Source of the DNA: Rhizobium sophoriradicis
Lineage (GTDB): Bacteria > Pseudomonadota > Alphaproteobacteria > Rhizobiales > Rhizobiaceae
NCBI RefSeq assembly: GCF_003939025.1
Contig: NZ_RQIH01000004.1
Coordinates: forward strand, 310,001 to 374,000
Length of the DNA: 64,000 nucleotides
Direction of reading: 5' to 3'
Below the pieces are notes generated by a model. That model was not told where the DNA came from. It did not search any database and was given only the letters and a program-made list of their open reading frames with translations. The position numbers were made by a program, and so were the translations under genes. Below, in pieces: positions 1 to 7,991 of this stretch; within the stretch, counting starts at the first letter, position 1, and every line of letters begins with the position of its first letter.

Positions 1-1
1 A

Positions 2-595
2 CGCCTGATCCTGAGCTATGGCGTTGTTGATCAAATGCCTGCTGTTCCGGGCTTTGCGGAAAGCTGGGGCACATCCATTGTGCCCTGCCCCTATTGCGAT
101 GGCTTTGAAGTCGCTGGCCAGCATTGGGGCCTCGTCTGGTCCGGCCCGCAGTCGATGAATCAGGTCAGGCTGTTCCACGACTGGACCGACAGGTTGACGG
201 TCTTCGCCGATGGTCACGACATTGCACCCGATATCCGGGCCGATCTGGCGGGCCGCCACGTACCTGTCGTTGATGGCCGGATCACCGAGATCGCCCGTCA
301 TGGAGCCCATAACGCCATCGTCAAGCGCGATACCGGCCCCGATGTCGCGGTCGACATCCTGTTCGCGCATCCGCGCAACAAGCCGTCCGCAAGCCTGCAT
401 GAATCGCTGGGCCTCGCCACGGTCGATACGCCCCTCGGCATCATCCTCAAGGTTGACGAGCGCCGTCAAACCAGCATGCCCGGCATCTACGCCGCCGGCG
501 ACCTCGCCAACCCCCTCACGCCGCCATCGGTCACCCTGGCATCGTCGCATGGCGCGATGGCGGGCATCTTCGCGCAGCAGTCGATGCTGGTTTGA
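2..595 (+). CDS. Thioredoxin-reductase-like flavoprotein (5' part outside window)
   Basis: The frame is open from the left edge to a stop at 593-595, so only the last ~197 residues are present. The visible part begins in the first FAD lobe (a GVVDQMPAVPGF stretch), continues with CPYCDG (C29 and C32 of the visible part, the redox CxxC of this subfamily), then a middle nucleotide-binding lobe in which a GPQSMNQ stretch replaces a classical GxGxxG, and ends with the second FAD motif GIYAAGDLAN. The CPYC form and the missing GxGxxG match the NAD(P)/FAD-dependent thioredoxin-reductase-like proteins that often accompany redox regulators, not classical TrxB. It probably reduces a disulphide partner in the cytoplasm. 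A glutathione S-transferase follows 84 bp downstream on the same strand, suggesting a detoxification neighbourhood. The substrate is unknown. Confidence 0.8.
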   Translation, partial: RLILSYGVVDQMPAVPGFAESWGTSIVPCPYCDGFEVAGQHWGLVWSGPQSMNQVRLFHDWTDRLTVFADGHDIAPDIRADLAGRHVPVVDGRITEIARHGAHNAIVKRDTGPDVAVDILFAHPRNKPSASLHESLGLATVDTPLGIILKVDERRQTSMPGIYAAGDLANPLTPPSVTLASSHGAMAGIFAQQSMLV

Positions 596-678
596 GAGCA
601 GAATTTGCGTTCTCCGGTCCCAATTAGCCAACCCGAGCGGCGGCGCTCCAATCTAAAGCAAGAAGGGAAGTGATCCTC

Positions 679-1320
679 ATGAATACGACCAGTCCTGGGA
701 TGAGCGTCAAACTTTATGGGACGGCAGGTAGTCCCAACGTGCGGGGGGCGATGCTTGGCCTCGCCGAGAAAGGTGTGGAATACGAGTTCGTCAGCTTGAT
801 GCCGCCGGCATGGAAAACGCCGGAGCATCTTGCGCGGAATCCGTTCGGCAAGGTTCCGGTGCTTGAGCATGATGGCTTCGAAGTCTTCGAAACCCAGGCC
901 ATCTTGCGCTATCTGGACCAGACGTTTCCTGGTCCGGCGCTCCAGCCGACGAACGCGCGCGAAGGGGCGTGTATGAATCAGATCATCGGCATTATCGACT
1001 GCTACCTGGGGCCATCCTGGGGCGGTATTGGGTTCGAGCGAGTGGTCGCGCCAACCTTCCTCGGCCAGCCGACCAACATGGAACGGGTCAACGCGGCCGT
1101 GCCCATGGCACGTAGCTGCGCTGAGGCGCTTGAGCCTCTGATTGCGGCACCCTACCTCACCGGCGAAACCTTTAGTCTGGCCGACATCCGCCTCATGCCG
1201 CATTTCGACCGGCTGCGTATAACGCCAGAGGGCGACGCGATCCTCGATGGCAAGAACAAGCTCGTCCAGTGGTTCGCCCATGTGAGCGGACGCCCGAGCG
1301 CCAAACAAGTCCTGCGGTAG
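679..1320 (+). CDS. Glutathione S-transferase family protein
   Basis: A 213-residue protein of normal GST length. The N-terminal thioredoxin fold starts at VKLYGTAGSPNVRGAMLGL and contains NPFGKVPVLEHDGFEVFETQAI, where the cis-Pro (KVPVL) and the E-T/S pair (FETQAI) bind glutathione. The C-terminal helical domain has the usual FSLADIRLMPHF capping motif. The upstream GTG at 670 is too close to the AGAAGGGA Shine-Dalgarno; the ATG at 679 is better spaced, and an ATG at 700 is a further possibility. It is probably a cytosolic conjugating or peroxide-handling enzyme. It sits between a thioredoxin-reductase-like gene and a damaged methyltransferase gene on the same strand. The substrate cannot be read from sequence. 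Confidence 0.88.
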   Translation: MNTTSPGMSVKLYGTAGSPNVRGAMLGLAEKGVEYEFVSLMPPAWKTPEHLARNPFGKVPVLEHDGFEVFETQAILRYLDQTFPGPALQPTNAREGACMNQIIGIIDCYLGPSWGGIGFERVVAPTFLGQPTNMERVNAAVPMARSCAEALEPLIAAPYLTGETFSLADIRLMPHFDRLRITPEGDAILDGKNKLVQWFAHVSGRPSAKQVLR

Positions 1321-1371
1321 TAATTCGAGGCGTTGTTTCTGGGGCCGCCGTTTTGAGAGCACAGATTGGAG

Positions 1372-1852
1372 ATGAGCATGGCCGTCGAACCGGACAGCGC
1401 GGGTGTGCGCTTCCCACCGCCCTTTATCTATCTGGGAGCGCTGCTGTTGGGGCTGGCGGCGGAGCAGTTCGTCACCCTGCGCTCTTTCGGCATCGACTGG
1501 CGATTGCTGGTCGCGGCGGGCGCGCTGCTGTTCGTTGCCGGCGCGGCGATGATGCTTGCGGCGGCGGGGCTGTTCCGGCGGCTGGGCACCAACATTCCGC
1601 CGTCGCAGCCAGCGACCCTCATCGCAACGACAGGTCCGTATCGGTGGACCCCGCAATCCCATGTATCTCGGCATGGCGCTTATCTATGCCGGTCTTGCGA
1701 TCGGCTTCGACGGGCCGATCGCCTTCGCCTTGCTCCCGTTGGTGCTGATCGTGATCCAGACGCAGGTGATCGCCCGCGAGGAGCGCTATCTCGAAGCGAA
1801 GTTCGGCGACGACTACCGCCGCTACAAGGCCGAGGTTCGCCGCTGGCTCTGA
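1372..1852 (+). pseudogene. Isoprenylcysteine carboxyl methyltransferase-like membrane protein, frameshifted
   Basis: Two frames together encode one small ICMT-family membrane protein. The first frame (from ATG 1372 or 1378) gives two hydrophobic segments and reaches TTGPYRWT. The family motif GPYRxTRNPMYLG then continues only in the +1 frame, as RNPMYLGMALIYAGLAIGF, then a third hydrophobic segment and the conserved ERYLEAKFGDDYRRYKAEVRRWL-type tail ending at 1852. The break falls in a four-C run at 1649-1652; removing one C restores an intact protein of about 159 residues. It is either a recent inactivation or a homopolymer sequencing error. Family members methylate or otherwise modify small substrates at the membrane; the bacterial role is usually unknown. 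Confidence 0.75.
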
Positions 1853-2027
1853 CTATTCCGCCGCTGCCGCTGCGGGGCCTTCTGATAAACCAGCACCGGC
1901 TTCCTTGCCGCTAGCGTTTCGTCGAGCATCGCCGGGGCGCGTGGACTGAACCGCTTCACGGTGATCTCGCTAGGCCGGGTGTATGTCGCAGTCTGGCGCG
2001 GACCAGCGCGCCGCCGGCGCGGGTTCC

Positions 2028-3305
2028 TCAGCCTTGAAACATATAGCTGCTGATCGAAGCCGGTTTCATCTCGATGGAGAAGCCCGGCAGGGTGGGCGGC
2101 ATATAGGCGGCGTTCTCGATCCGGCAGGGGTCCAGGAAGTGTTCGTGCAGGTGATCGACATACTCGATGACGCGGCCGTCCTTGGTGCCTGACACCGCGA
2201 CGTAATCGATCATCGACAGGTGCTGCACATATTCGCAGAGGCCGACGCCGCCGGCATGCGGCCAGACCGGCAGGCCGAACTTGGCGGCGATCAGCAGCAC
2301 CGACAGGACCTCGTTCAGCCCGCCCATGCGGCAGGAATCGATCTGGACGATGTCGATCGCGCCCTCGGCGATGAACTGCTTGAACATGATGCGGTTCTGG
2401 CACATCTCGCCGGTCGCGACCTTCACCGGCGCGATCGCCTGGCGGATCTTGCGGTGGCCGGCGACGTCATCGGGGCTGGTGGGCTCCTCGATGAAGAAAG
2501 GCTTGGCGAAAGCAAGCGCCCTGACCCAGTCGATCGCCTGGCCGACATCCCAGACCTGGTTGGCGTCGATCATCAGGTAGCGGTCGGGGCCGATCACCTC
2601 GCGGGCGATCCTCAAGCGGCGGATATCGTCATCCAGATCGCGGCCGACCTTCATCTTGATATGGTTGAAGCCGGCGTCGATCGCCTCCCGGCAGAGACGA
2701 CGCAGTTTCTCGTCTTCATAACCGAGCCACCCGGCCGAGGTCGTGTAGCAGGCATAGCCCTCCTTTTCGAGGAGAGCGATGCGTTCGGCCTTGCCGGCTT
2801 CTGCCTTCTTGAGAATAGCGATCGCTTCATCGCGCGTCAGGACGTCGGTGAGGTAGCGGTAATCGACGATATCGGCGACTTCTTCCGGCGACATTTCGGC
2901 GACCAGCCGCCAGACGGGTTTACCCGCCTGCTTGGCGAGCAGATCCCAGACGGCGTTGACGACGGCGCCGGTCGCCAGATGAATGGCGCCCTTTTCCGGG
3001 CCGATCCAGCGCAGCTGGCTGTCGCTGGTCAGATGCCGCCAGAATTTGCCGGGATGGGCGAGCACCTCACTGAGCTCGGTGCCGACGACGAGGTGGCGCA
3101 TCGCTTCGATCGCCATGCAGCAAATGTCGTTGCCGCGGCCGATGGTGAAGGTCAGGCCATGGCCGGCAAGATCAGGCGCATCCGTGTCGAGAATGACATA
3201 GGCGGCCGAATAGTCCGGATCGGGATTCATCGCGTCGGATCCATCCAGGCTTTGCGACGTGGGAAAGCGGAGATCGAAGACGCGAAGGTCGGTGATGCGG
3301 GTCAT
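2028..3305 (-). CDS. L-fuconate dehydratase (enolase superfamily)
   Basis: A 425-residue enolase-superfamily protein matching the FucD/ENOSF1 type. It dehydrates L-fuconate (6-deoxy-L-galactonate) to 2-keto-3-deoxy-L-fuconate in the non-phosphorylated fucose pathway. The sequence shows an N-terminal capping domain, the KMKVG catalytic lysine motif ([11 protein letters not shown]), the metal ligands in [19 protein letters not shown] and [10 protein letters not shown], and the C-terminal [16 protein letters not shown] histidine motif. The start is set by GGGAGGAACAAC upstream of ATG 3305. It is transcribed away from a sugar dehydrogenase gene 165 bp upstream on the same strand, and an IclR regulator and a lactonase lie further up in the opposite orientation, completing the pathway context. 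A rhizobial intergenic repeat lies just upstream. Confidence 0.9.
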   Translation of the reverse strand: MTRITDLRVFDLRFPTSQSLDGSDAMNPDPDYSAAYVILDTDAPDLAGHGLTFTIGRGNDICCMAIEAMRHLVVGTELSEVLAHPGKFWRHLTSDSQLRWIGPEKGAIHLATGAVVNAVWDLLAKQAGKPVWRLVAEMSPEEVADIVDYRYLTDVLTRDEAIAILKKAEAGKAERIALLEKEGYACYTTSAGWLGYEDEKLRRLCREAIDAGFNHIKMKVGRDLDDDIRRLRIAREVIGPDRYLMIDANQVWDVGQAIDWVRALAFAKPFFIEEPTSPDDVAGHRKIRQAIAPVKVATGEMCQNRIMFKQFIAEGAIDIVQIDSCRMGGLNEVLSVLLIAAKFGLPVWPHAGGVGLCEYVQHLSMIDYVAVSGTKDGRVIEYVDHLHEHFLDPCRIENAAYMPPTLPGFSIEMKPASISSYMFQG

Positions 3306-3336
3306 GTTGTTCCTCCCAATTGTGATAGCCGGATCG

Positions 3337-3353
3337 GCCGGCAGCCTGCCGGC
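3337..3353. repeat. Short perfect hairpin in the fuconate dehydratase leader
   Basis: GCCGGCA and TGCCGGC form a perfect 7-bp inverted repeat around a 3-nt loop, 32 bp upstream of the fuconate dehydratase start. There is no T-run, so it is not a typical intrinsic terminator. It could be a leader hairpin or the edge of the adjoining repeat. Confidence 0.5.
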
Positions 3354-3365
3354 GCCTCATCGGCT

Positions 3366-3467
3366 CAAGCGCGTTGCGATCTTTCCGATTCGCTTCTCGC
3401 GCTTTAGGTCTTTGTTTTACCTATGCCGTCGTCGCAAACCGCTGCACAGTTTTGCGCGACATGCGCC
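3366..3467. repeat. Rhizobial intergenic repeat
   Basis: The only sizeable gap between the dehydratase and the dehydrogenase genes. It contains an AAGCGCG / CGCGCTT inverted repeat (3366-3403), a TAGGTCTTTGTTTTAC core and a second imperfect palindrome, GCAAACCG...GTTTTGC, ending in GCGCGACATGC. I recognise this arrangement as a high-copy intergenic sequence of Rhizobium genomes, although no second copy was noticed in this window. It has no coding potential. Confidence 0.55.
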
Positions 3468-3470
3468 GGG

Positions 3471-4205
3471 TCAGATCGTCCAGCCGCCGTCAATGGCGAT
3501 CGCCTGGCCCGAAGTATAGGTAGCGCCGGCGAGATAGACGGCGAGATCGGCGATCTCCTCCGGCGAACCGAGCCGGCCCATCGGCTGGCGGGCGATGAAG
3601 GCGGCGCGGGCCGCATCGTAGTCGCCGCCGGCGCGCATGCGGTCCTGCAGCGACGGGCTTTCCACCGTGCCGGGGCAGATGGCGTTGCAGCGGATGCCTT
3701 CGGCGACATAATCGGCGGCGACGGATTTGGTCAGGCCGATGACGGCGGCCTTGGTGACGCCATAGGCGAAGCGGTTCGGCACGCCCTTGATGCTGGAAGC
3801 GACGGAGGCCATGTTGATGATCGCCCCGTCCTTGCGCTCCAGCATGCCGGGCAGCACGGCCCGGATCGTGCGGATCATCGCCTTGACGTTGAGATCGAGG
3901 GCAAATTCGAAATCGGAATCCTTCATCTCCAGGATCGAGCCCGCATGGACGAAGCCGGCGCAGTTGAACAGCACGTCAACAGCGCCGATCTCGGCGACGA
4001 GGGCCTTGACCGCATCGTCGTCGAGCACGTTGAGTTTATGGGTGGATACCCCGGTTTCCGCCGCAAGCGTCGCCAGCGCCTCGGTGTTGATGTCGGTGGC
4101 GTGGACCTTGGCGCCGGTCGCGGCAAAGGCTGCCGCCGTCGCCCGGCCAATGCCCTGGCCGGCGGCGGTGATGAGAACGGTTTTGCCGGAAAGTCTGTTT
4201 GTCAT
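3471..4205 (-). CDS. SDR dehydrogenase, probable 2-keto-3-deoxy-L-fuconate dehydrogenase
   Basis: A 244-residue classical short-chain dehydrogenase. It has the Rossmann glycine motif TAAGQGIGR (residues ~12-20), D38-type acidic residue in HATDIN favouring NAD, NCAG, the catalytic Ser in NMASVASS and YGVTK (Tyr-x3-Lys), and ends in the usual IDGGWTI. The DHRS6-like sequence (LNVLDDDAV, PGTVESPSLQDRM, SPEEIADLAVYLA) is typical of the enzyme that oxidises 2-keto-3-deoxy-L-fuconate to the 2,4-diketo acid. It is upstream of fuconate dehydratase on the same strand and divergent from the IclR gene. The hydrolase of the last step is not in this window. The start ATG 4205 has only a weak AAGG upstream. 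Confidence 0.82.
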   Translation of the reverse strand: MTNRLSGKTVLITAAGQGIGRATAAAFAATGAKVHATDINTEALATLAAETGVSTHKLNVLDDDAVKALVAEIGAVDVLFNCAGFVHAGSILEMKDSDFEFALDLNVKAMIRTIRAVLPGMLERKDGAIINMASVASSIKGVPNRFAYGVTKAAVIGLTKSVAADYVAEGIRCNAICPGTVESPSLQDRMRAGGDYDAARAAFIARQPMGRLGSPEEIADLAVYLAGATYTSGQAIAIDGGWTI

Positions 4206-4397
4206 GTCACGGGCCTTTTCTGGAATTGTCTACGCGGGACGGTACATGCGGTCATATCTTGGCGAAGGCCGGGCTGAGATGGAATAGCTTGTCCATCAGC
4301 GCCTGCCATTTTCCTTCTTTGCGCGTTGCGGCCCGCCTGAGGCAAGGCGCGATGCCAGCCTCCGTCGTTCCCGCTGATCCGCTGTCTTCAACAGTGA

Positions 4398-4439
4398 TTT
4401 GTCTGTTTATAGACAAACAGACGATTGACCAAGGGTCAA
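4398..4439. promoter_or_regulatory. Nested palindromes in the divergent SDR / iclR promoter region
   Basis: In the 301-bp gap between the dehydrogenase and the IclR gene there are three overlapping or adjacent palindromes. TTTGTCT-N6-AGACAAA spans 4398-4417, GTCTGTTT-N6-AAACAGAC spans 4401-4422, and TTGACC-N3-GGTCAA spans 4425-4439. They are the most likely operator(s) for the adjacent IclR regulator, controlling itself with the lactonase on one side and the dehydrogenase on the other. The rest of the gap (4206-4397, 4440-4506) shows nothing else recognisable. Confidence 0.6.
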
Positions 4440-4506
4440 GCGCGAAGTTTTGCTTTTCCGGCCGCGGTTCTGCGTATATGCAGAATACTATTCACAGGAG
4501 GATGGA

Positions 4507-5292
4507 ATGGAGCCCGACGAGTCAGACCGCTACCGCGCTCCTGCCCTCGACAAGGGCCTCGACATCCTGGAACTGCTTGCCGGCGTCGACAGCGGCCTTA
4601 CTCAGGCGGAAATCGCCAAGCGGCTCGACCGCAGCCCCAACGAATTCTACCGCATGCTCGACCGGCTGGTCCGTCGCGGCTACGTCACCCGGCTGGACGG
4701 CGATCGCTATTCGCTGACGCTCAAGCTTTTCGGGCTTGCGCAACTGCATGCGCCGGTGCGCCGGCTCGCCTCCTACGCCACTCCGCTGATGCGCGATCTC
4801 GCCCAACGCGCGCGTCAGGCCAATCACCTCGCCGTCTTCGATCGCGGCGCCGCCGTTGTCATCGCCCAGCAGGAAGCGCCGGATTATTGGGGATTTTCGA
4901 TCCGCATCGGCGCCCATATTAGCCTCTTCGACACCGGTTCCGGGCATGTGCTGCTCGCCTTCCGCAGTAACGAGGAGCGGGAGATGATGATATCGGAACA
5001 TGTGCGCAATCGCGCCGATATCGAGCTCGGCGGCGAATTCTACGATCGCCTCGATCAGATCCGCGAGCGCGGCTACGAGATGATGGCGAGCGCCCAGACA
5101 TCCGGCGTCTACAATCTGTCGGCGCCGGTGCTCGGACCGGATCGGCGCTGCATCGCCGCGCTGACCTGTCCGTTCATAGCGCTCGTCAATGCGCCGTCGG
5201 CGCCCGACATCACCCAGACGATCATGCTGGTGCAAAAGACCGCCGCCGAACTCTCGCAGCTTGCCGGCGCCGACGTCACCATCCCGGCCTGA
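4507..5292 (+). CDS. IclR family transcriptional regulator
   Basis: A 261-residue IclR-type regulator. The N-terminal winged helix (about residues 10-65: ALDKGLDILELLAG, LTQAEIAKRLDRSPNEFYRMLDRLVRRGYV) is followed by the GAF-like effector domain with the family's YSLTLKLFGLA linker and C-terminal VYNLSAPVLG...AALTCPF. AGGAGG at 4496-4501 places the start at ATG 4507 rather than at the longer in-frame candidates. It lies directly upstream of the lactonase gene (72-bp gap, same strand) and divergent from the sugar dehydrogenase, so it probably senses L-fuconate or a later keto-acid and controls both arms. The effector is inferred from neighbours only. Confidence 0.9.
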   Translation: MEPDESDRYRAPALDKGLDILELLAGVDSGLTQAEIAKRLDRSPNEFYRMLDRLVRRGYVTRLDGDRYSLTLKLFGLAQLHAPVRRLASYATPLMRDLAQRARQANHLAVFDRGAAVVIAQQEAPDYWGFSIRIGAHISLFDTGSGHVLLAFRSNEEREMMISEHVRNRADIELGGEFYDRLDQIRERGYEMMASAQTSGVYNLSAPVLGPDRRCIAALTCPFIALVNAPSAPDITQTIMLVQKTAAELSQLAGADVTIPA

Positions 5293-5363
5293 GCTGACGA
5301 ATTTCTATTTGAACAATCCATTCACTGGGGATAGCTTGCCGCAAGCCAGCCTTGGAGGAAAAC

Positions 5364-6200
5364 GTGCTTATCGACACCCATCTGCATGTCATCGATCGCT
5401 CGGCGCTCCCCTACCCCTGGCTCTCCGGCGTGCCAGCTCTCGACCAGGATTTTCTTTACGAGACCTATGCAGCCGAAGCGCGCCGCTGCGGCATTACCAC
5501 GGCGCTGCATATGGAAGTCGATGTCGATCCGGCCGCCATCCAGGCCGAGACCGACCACATCGCCGCTATCGCCCAAAAGCCCGGCAGCCTGATTGCCGGC
5601 GCCATCGTCTCCTGCCGGCCGGAGGATAATGGCTTTGCCGCCTATCTCGAGCGGCAGAGGGCCAATCCCTTCGTCAAGGGCTTCCGCCGCGTGCTGCATG
5701 TCGTACCCGACGACGTCTCGGAAGGCGCGCTGTTTCGCGAAAACATCAGGCGCATCGGCGGCAGTGGCCTGACCTTCGACCTCTGCACATTGCCGCATCA
5801 AGCCGGCCGCGTCGCTGCTCTCGTCGATCTCGCGCCGGATGTGCAATTCGTCCTCGACCATTGCGGCGTGCCCGATATCCGCTCGGATGCCTTCCAGCCG
5901 TGGAAGGCGGGCATATCGGAGATCGCCCGGCGGCCGAACGTCATCTGCAAGGTCTCCGGCGTCGTCGCCTATGCCGATGCCGAGACATGGACGGCGCAGA
6001 CGCTGCGGCCCTATATCGAACATGTCATCGCAAGTTTCGGCTGGGACCGTATCGTCTGGGGCAGCGATTGGCCGGTGTGCACGCTTGGCGGCGGCCTTTC
6101 CACCTGGGTTGCAGCGACCCATGCCGTGCTCTCCGGCAGCAGCGAGGCGGAGCGCTCCAAGCTGCTCTTCGCCAATGCCCAGCGCCTCTGGTCGTTGTAA
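5364..6200 (+). CDS. Amidohydrolase-2 family sugar lactonase, probable L-fuconolactonase
   Basis: A 278-residue amidohydrolase-2 (COG3618-like) protein. It has the N-terminal IDTHLHVID metal motif, the FVLDHCGVPD His/Cys-region strand, KVSG, and the terminal Asp in WGSDWPVC, the usual set for L-fuconolactonase and 2-pyrone-4,6-dicarboxylate lactonase relatives. The GTG at 5364 is chosen because GGAGG lies 5 nt upstream; the TTG at 5352 overlaps the ribosome-binding site. The genes around it (fuconate dehydratase, ketodeoxyfuconate dehydrogenase, IclR) point to hydrolysis of L-fucono-1,5-lactone. No fucose dehydrogenase or transporter is present nearby, so upstream steps must be encoded elsewhere. 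Confidence 0.83.
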   Translation: MLIDTHLHVIDRSALPYPWLSGVPALDQDFLYETYAAEARRCGITTALHMEVDVDPAAIQAETDHIAAIAQKPGSLIAGAIVSCRPEDNGFAAYLERQRANPFVKGFRRVLHVVPDDVSEGALFRENIRRIGGSGLTFDLCTLPHQAGRVAALVDLAPDVQFVLDHCGVPDIRSDAFQPWKAGISEIARRPNVICKVSGVVAYADAETWTAQTLRPYIEHVIASFGWDRIVWGSDWPVCTLGGGLSTWVAATHAVLSGSSEAERSKLLFANAQRLWSL

Positions 6201-6311
6201 CATTTCGTTTACGCCGTTTCCGGTTGCTTTGCTTGGGGAGTTCGCCGCAAACTTGCGTGCACCATGTTCAGCACCCTGAAATCGGATGATGTACCCCCCA
6301 AAAGTGCTACT

Positions 6312-6328
6312 TTGGCATGCTTTTTGCT
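6312..6328 (+). promoter_or_regulatory. Putative sigma54 (RpoN) promoter
   Basis: TTGGCATG-N4-TTTGCT fits the -24/-12 consensus (TGGCAYR-N4-TTGCW), with the invariant GG (6314-6315) and GC (6326-6327) exactly 10 nt apart. It lies about 145 bp upstream of the XRE regulator start. I saw no TGT-N10-ACA NifA-type upstream site between 6200 and 6311. No other feature was found in this gap (6201-6471). Confidence 0.55.
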
Positions 6329-6471
6329 GCTACTAATATGAAGCGACGCAATGTTTCGGTTTAGGACACCTACTGCCGGACAATTGCTAGCTTTGCGTAA
6401 CTCAGGTAAAAGTTGTCAGACACGGATATGGCGAATAACCTCATCTCCGTGTCCTCAGGAGGGAAAACAAA

Positions 6472-6876
6472 ATGAAAGAAGAACCGCACGCAGTGGATGT
6501 TCATGTCGGGAAGACCATCCGCATACAGCGTCTGCTGCGGAAAGTTTCGCAGACGGAATTGGGCGATCGCGTCGGCGTGACATTCCAGCAGATCCAAAAA
6601 TACGAAAAAGGCTCCAACCGCGTTTCCGCCAGCATGCTGGTTGAAATCGCCGGCGCGCTGAAGGTCGACGTCAGGACGTTCTTCGACGACCTGTCCACTC
6701 CTGATACTGCCAACGACAACCCCGCTCCCAGCGAGGAATTCGTTATTTCGCGCGAGGGCGTCCTTCTCAACGCGGCGTTCTTCTCGATCAAGAACGAAGC
6801 GCTTCGCAAGAAGATCCTGAAGCTTGTCCAGGCAATCGCCCACACCGAACAGATGGACGGTGAAGCGGCCGAATAG
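6472..6876 (+). CDS. XRE-family regulator, PraR-like
   Basis: A 134-residue single-domain regulator. A Cro/C1-type helix-turn-helix occupies residues ~12-66 (VGKTIRIQRLLRKVSQTELG, VTFQQIQKYEKGSNRVSASML), which is the form found in the rhizobial PraR / small SinR-like group. The remaining ~65 residues form an acidic linker and a short helical tail (FFSIKNEALRKKILKLVQAI). A strong AGGAGGG precedes ATG 6472, and a sigma54-type promoter lies upstream. It is transcribed toward the YcaO/TfuA locus, which runs on the other strand, and could regulate it, but that is only proximity. PraR proteins affect biofilm and quorum-sensing genes in Rhizobium; the equivalence here is inferred. Confidence 0.82.
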   Translation: MKEEPHAVDVHVGKTIRIQRLLRKVSQTELGDRVGVTFQQIQKYEKGSNRVSASMLVEIAGALKVDVRTFFDDLSTPDTANDNPAPSEEFVISREGVLLNAAFFSIKNEALRKKILKLVQAIAHTEQMDGEAAE

Positions 6877-6915
6877 GCCGGATCCCTTCACGCGATCCGA
6901 ACGGACGCATGAAGG

Positions 6916-7182
6916 TCAATGGCGATCGATCAGGATCAGATTATCGCTGGCGTCCTTCATTGCGATCTTGGCCTTGCTGCCGAGCAGTTTCTCGAGGTTG
7001 ACGTCTAGCTCCCTGTCCGGATCTATGCCGTCCCAATCGATGACGACCTGCAGCAGCGCCATGTTCGTCAGGTGCATCAGATTACGCAGCTGAAGCTTTT
7101 CAGCCTCCTCCTTGGCTGCCGACAGCAGCCGGAAGATCCTTGCGTATTCACTGCCTGTACCTTCGTTATGTTGTTCAAACAT
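6916..7182 (-). CDS. Small conserved-looking protein downstream of tfuA
   Basis: An 88-residue acidic, mostly helical protein that I do not recognise. It has no signal peptide, membrane segment or cysteine. The middle (EYARIFRLLSAAKEEAEKLQLRNLMHLTNMALLQVVIDW) looks amphipathic. The start ATG 7182 is preceded by a purine-rich GGGGCGGGAC. It begins 65 bp after the TfuA stop on the same strand, so it could be the last gene of the peptide-modification operon or an independent gene. It is convergent with the XRE regulator. The function is unknown. Confidence 0.65.
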   Translation of the reverse strand: MFEQHNEGTGSEYARIFRLLSAAKEEAEKLQLRNLMHLTNMALLQVVIDWDGIDPDRELDVNLEKLLGSKAKIAMKDASDNLILIDRH

Positions 7183-7247
7183 TGTCCCGCCCCTTTGGCC
7201 GTGGAGGCCTCAGATTCCATCACCACTGCATCTTTTCGCCGTGACCG

Positions 7248-7991
7248 TTATACAAGCGTTACAGGAGTCGCATTGCGCGTGACTTCGGCGTGCAAAAGCT
7301 CCCAGTGAGAGGTCGCGGCAAAGTGCCAGTCACGGTTGACAGGCAGGAATTCGTCACGGCGCAGCCATTCCAGCACCAGTCGCGCGTCGTCCCGCTTGCG
7401 TTCGACCCGGTTCTTGCGCAGGGCGGCGAGCAGATAGTCGCGGCGCGCCTTGCGGAAATGGCACTCGTCCACCACCCTCGCATAGGTGCGCTCGGAGAAA
7501 TGCAGGAAACGACCGGAGAGCAGCAGTTTCTTGCGCTCGCCCGACGAAATCTCTCCGCCGGCATGAAGCGCGTTGATCGTCGGTTCGAAATCGACCCAAG
7601 GCACCGAAAGCGGCAGCCAGCCGAGCGCCTGCGGCGCATGCACCAGTGCAACGGCCTCGTCGTCGAGCAGCCGCCCGGACTGGTAATCTTCGAAGATCGA
7701 GCCGAGCCCGACCATGCCGAAAGGCGCGCACTCGGCCGCCCGCAATGCGCCCATGCTGGCGCCGCCGGCAACGGCGACGTCCTGTTCGAGCGCGTAGAGA
7801 ATTTCCTTGTGCCAGACCGACGGCAGCTCACCGAAATAGCCGTCGACCAGGCCGATCGCGGTGGCGCCGTCTTCCACCGCCTTGAGAATGTCGCCGCAGG
7901 CGGCAGGCGGTCGGAAATCGATGCAGGGGGACATGTTTCTCGCTGCGGCAAGACCGCCACCAAGGCTCGGACCGACGAATAGAACCTTCAT
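7248..7991 (-). CDS. TfuA-like protein (YcaO partner)
   Basis: A 247-residue protein with the TfuA core: an N-terminal VLFVGPSL strand, IGLVDGYFGELPSVWHKEIL, and the signature GGASMGALRAAECAPFGMVGLG followed by an FEDYQSGRLLDDEAVAL stretch. TfuA was first described as needed for full production of the Rhizobium peptide trifolitoxin. With YcaO enzymes, TfuA proteins are implicated in backbone thioamidation (thioviridamide-type peptides, methyl-coenzyme M reductase), where they are proposed to deliver sulphur. The start overlaps the YcaO stop by 4 bp (ATGA), so the two are translationally coupled. The last codons contain a 12-bp sequence repeated upstream of the operon (see findings). Confidence 0.88.
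   Translation of the reverse strand: MKVLFVGPSLGGGLAAARNMSPCIDFRPPAACGDILKAVEDGATAIGLVDGYFGELPSVWHKEILYALEQDVAVAGGASMGALRAAECAPFGMVGLGSIFEDYQSGRLLDDEAVALVHAPQALGWLPLSVPWVDFEPTINALHAGGEISSGERKKLLLSGRFLHFSERTYARVVDECHFRKARRDYLLAALRKNRVERKRDDARLVLEWLRRDEFLPVNRDWHFAATSHWELLHAEVTRNATPVTLV

Noticed and set aside
487-1674. 395-codon minus-strand open frame
   Set aside because: It runs antisense through the GST and methyltransferase genes and has an Arg-rich, low-complexity composition typical of a high-GC shadow frame.
1822-2403. Minus-strand frame with a protein-like tail (KRFSPRAPAMLDETLAARKP) in the gap after fuconate dehydratase
   Set aside because: Most of it overlaps the dehydratase gene in another frame and the gap portion has no start or recognisable family; it could be a fragment, but support is too weak.
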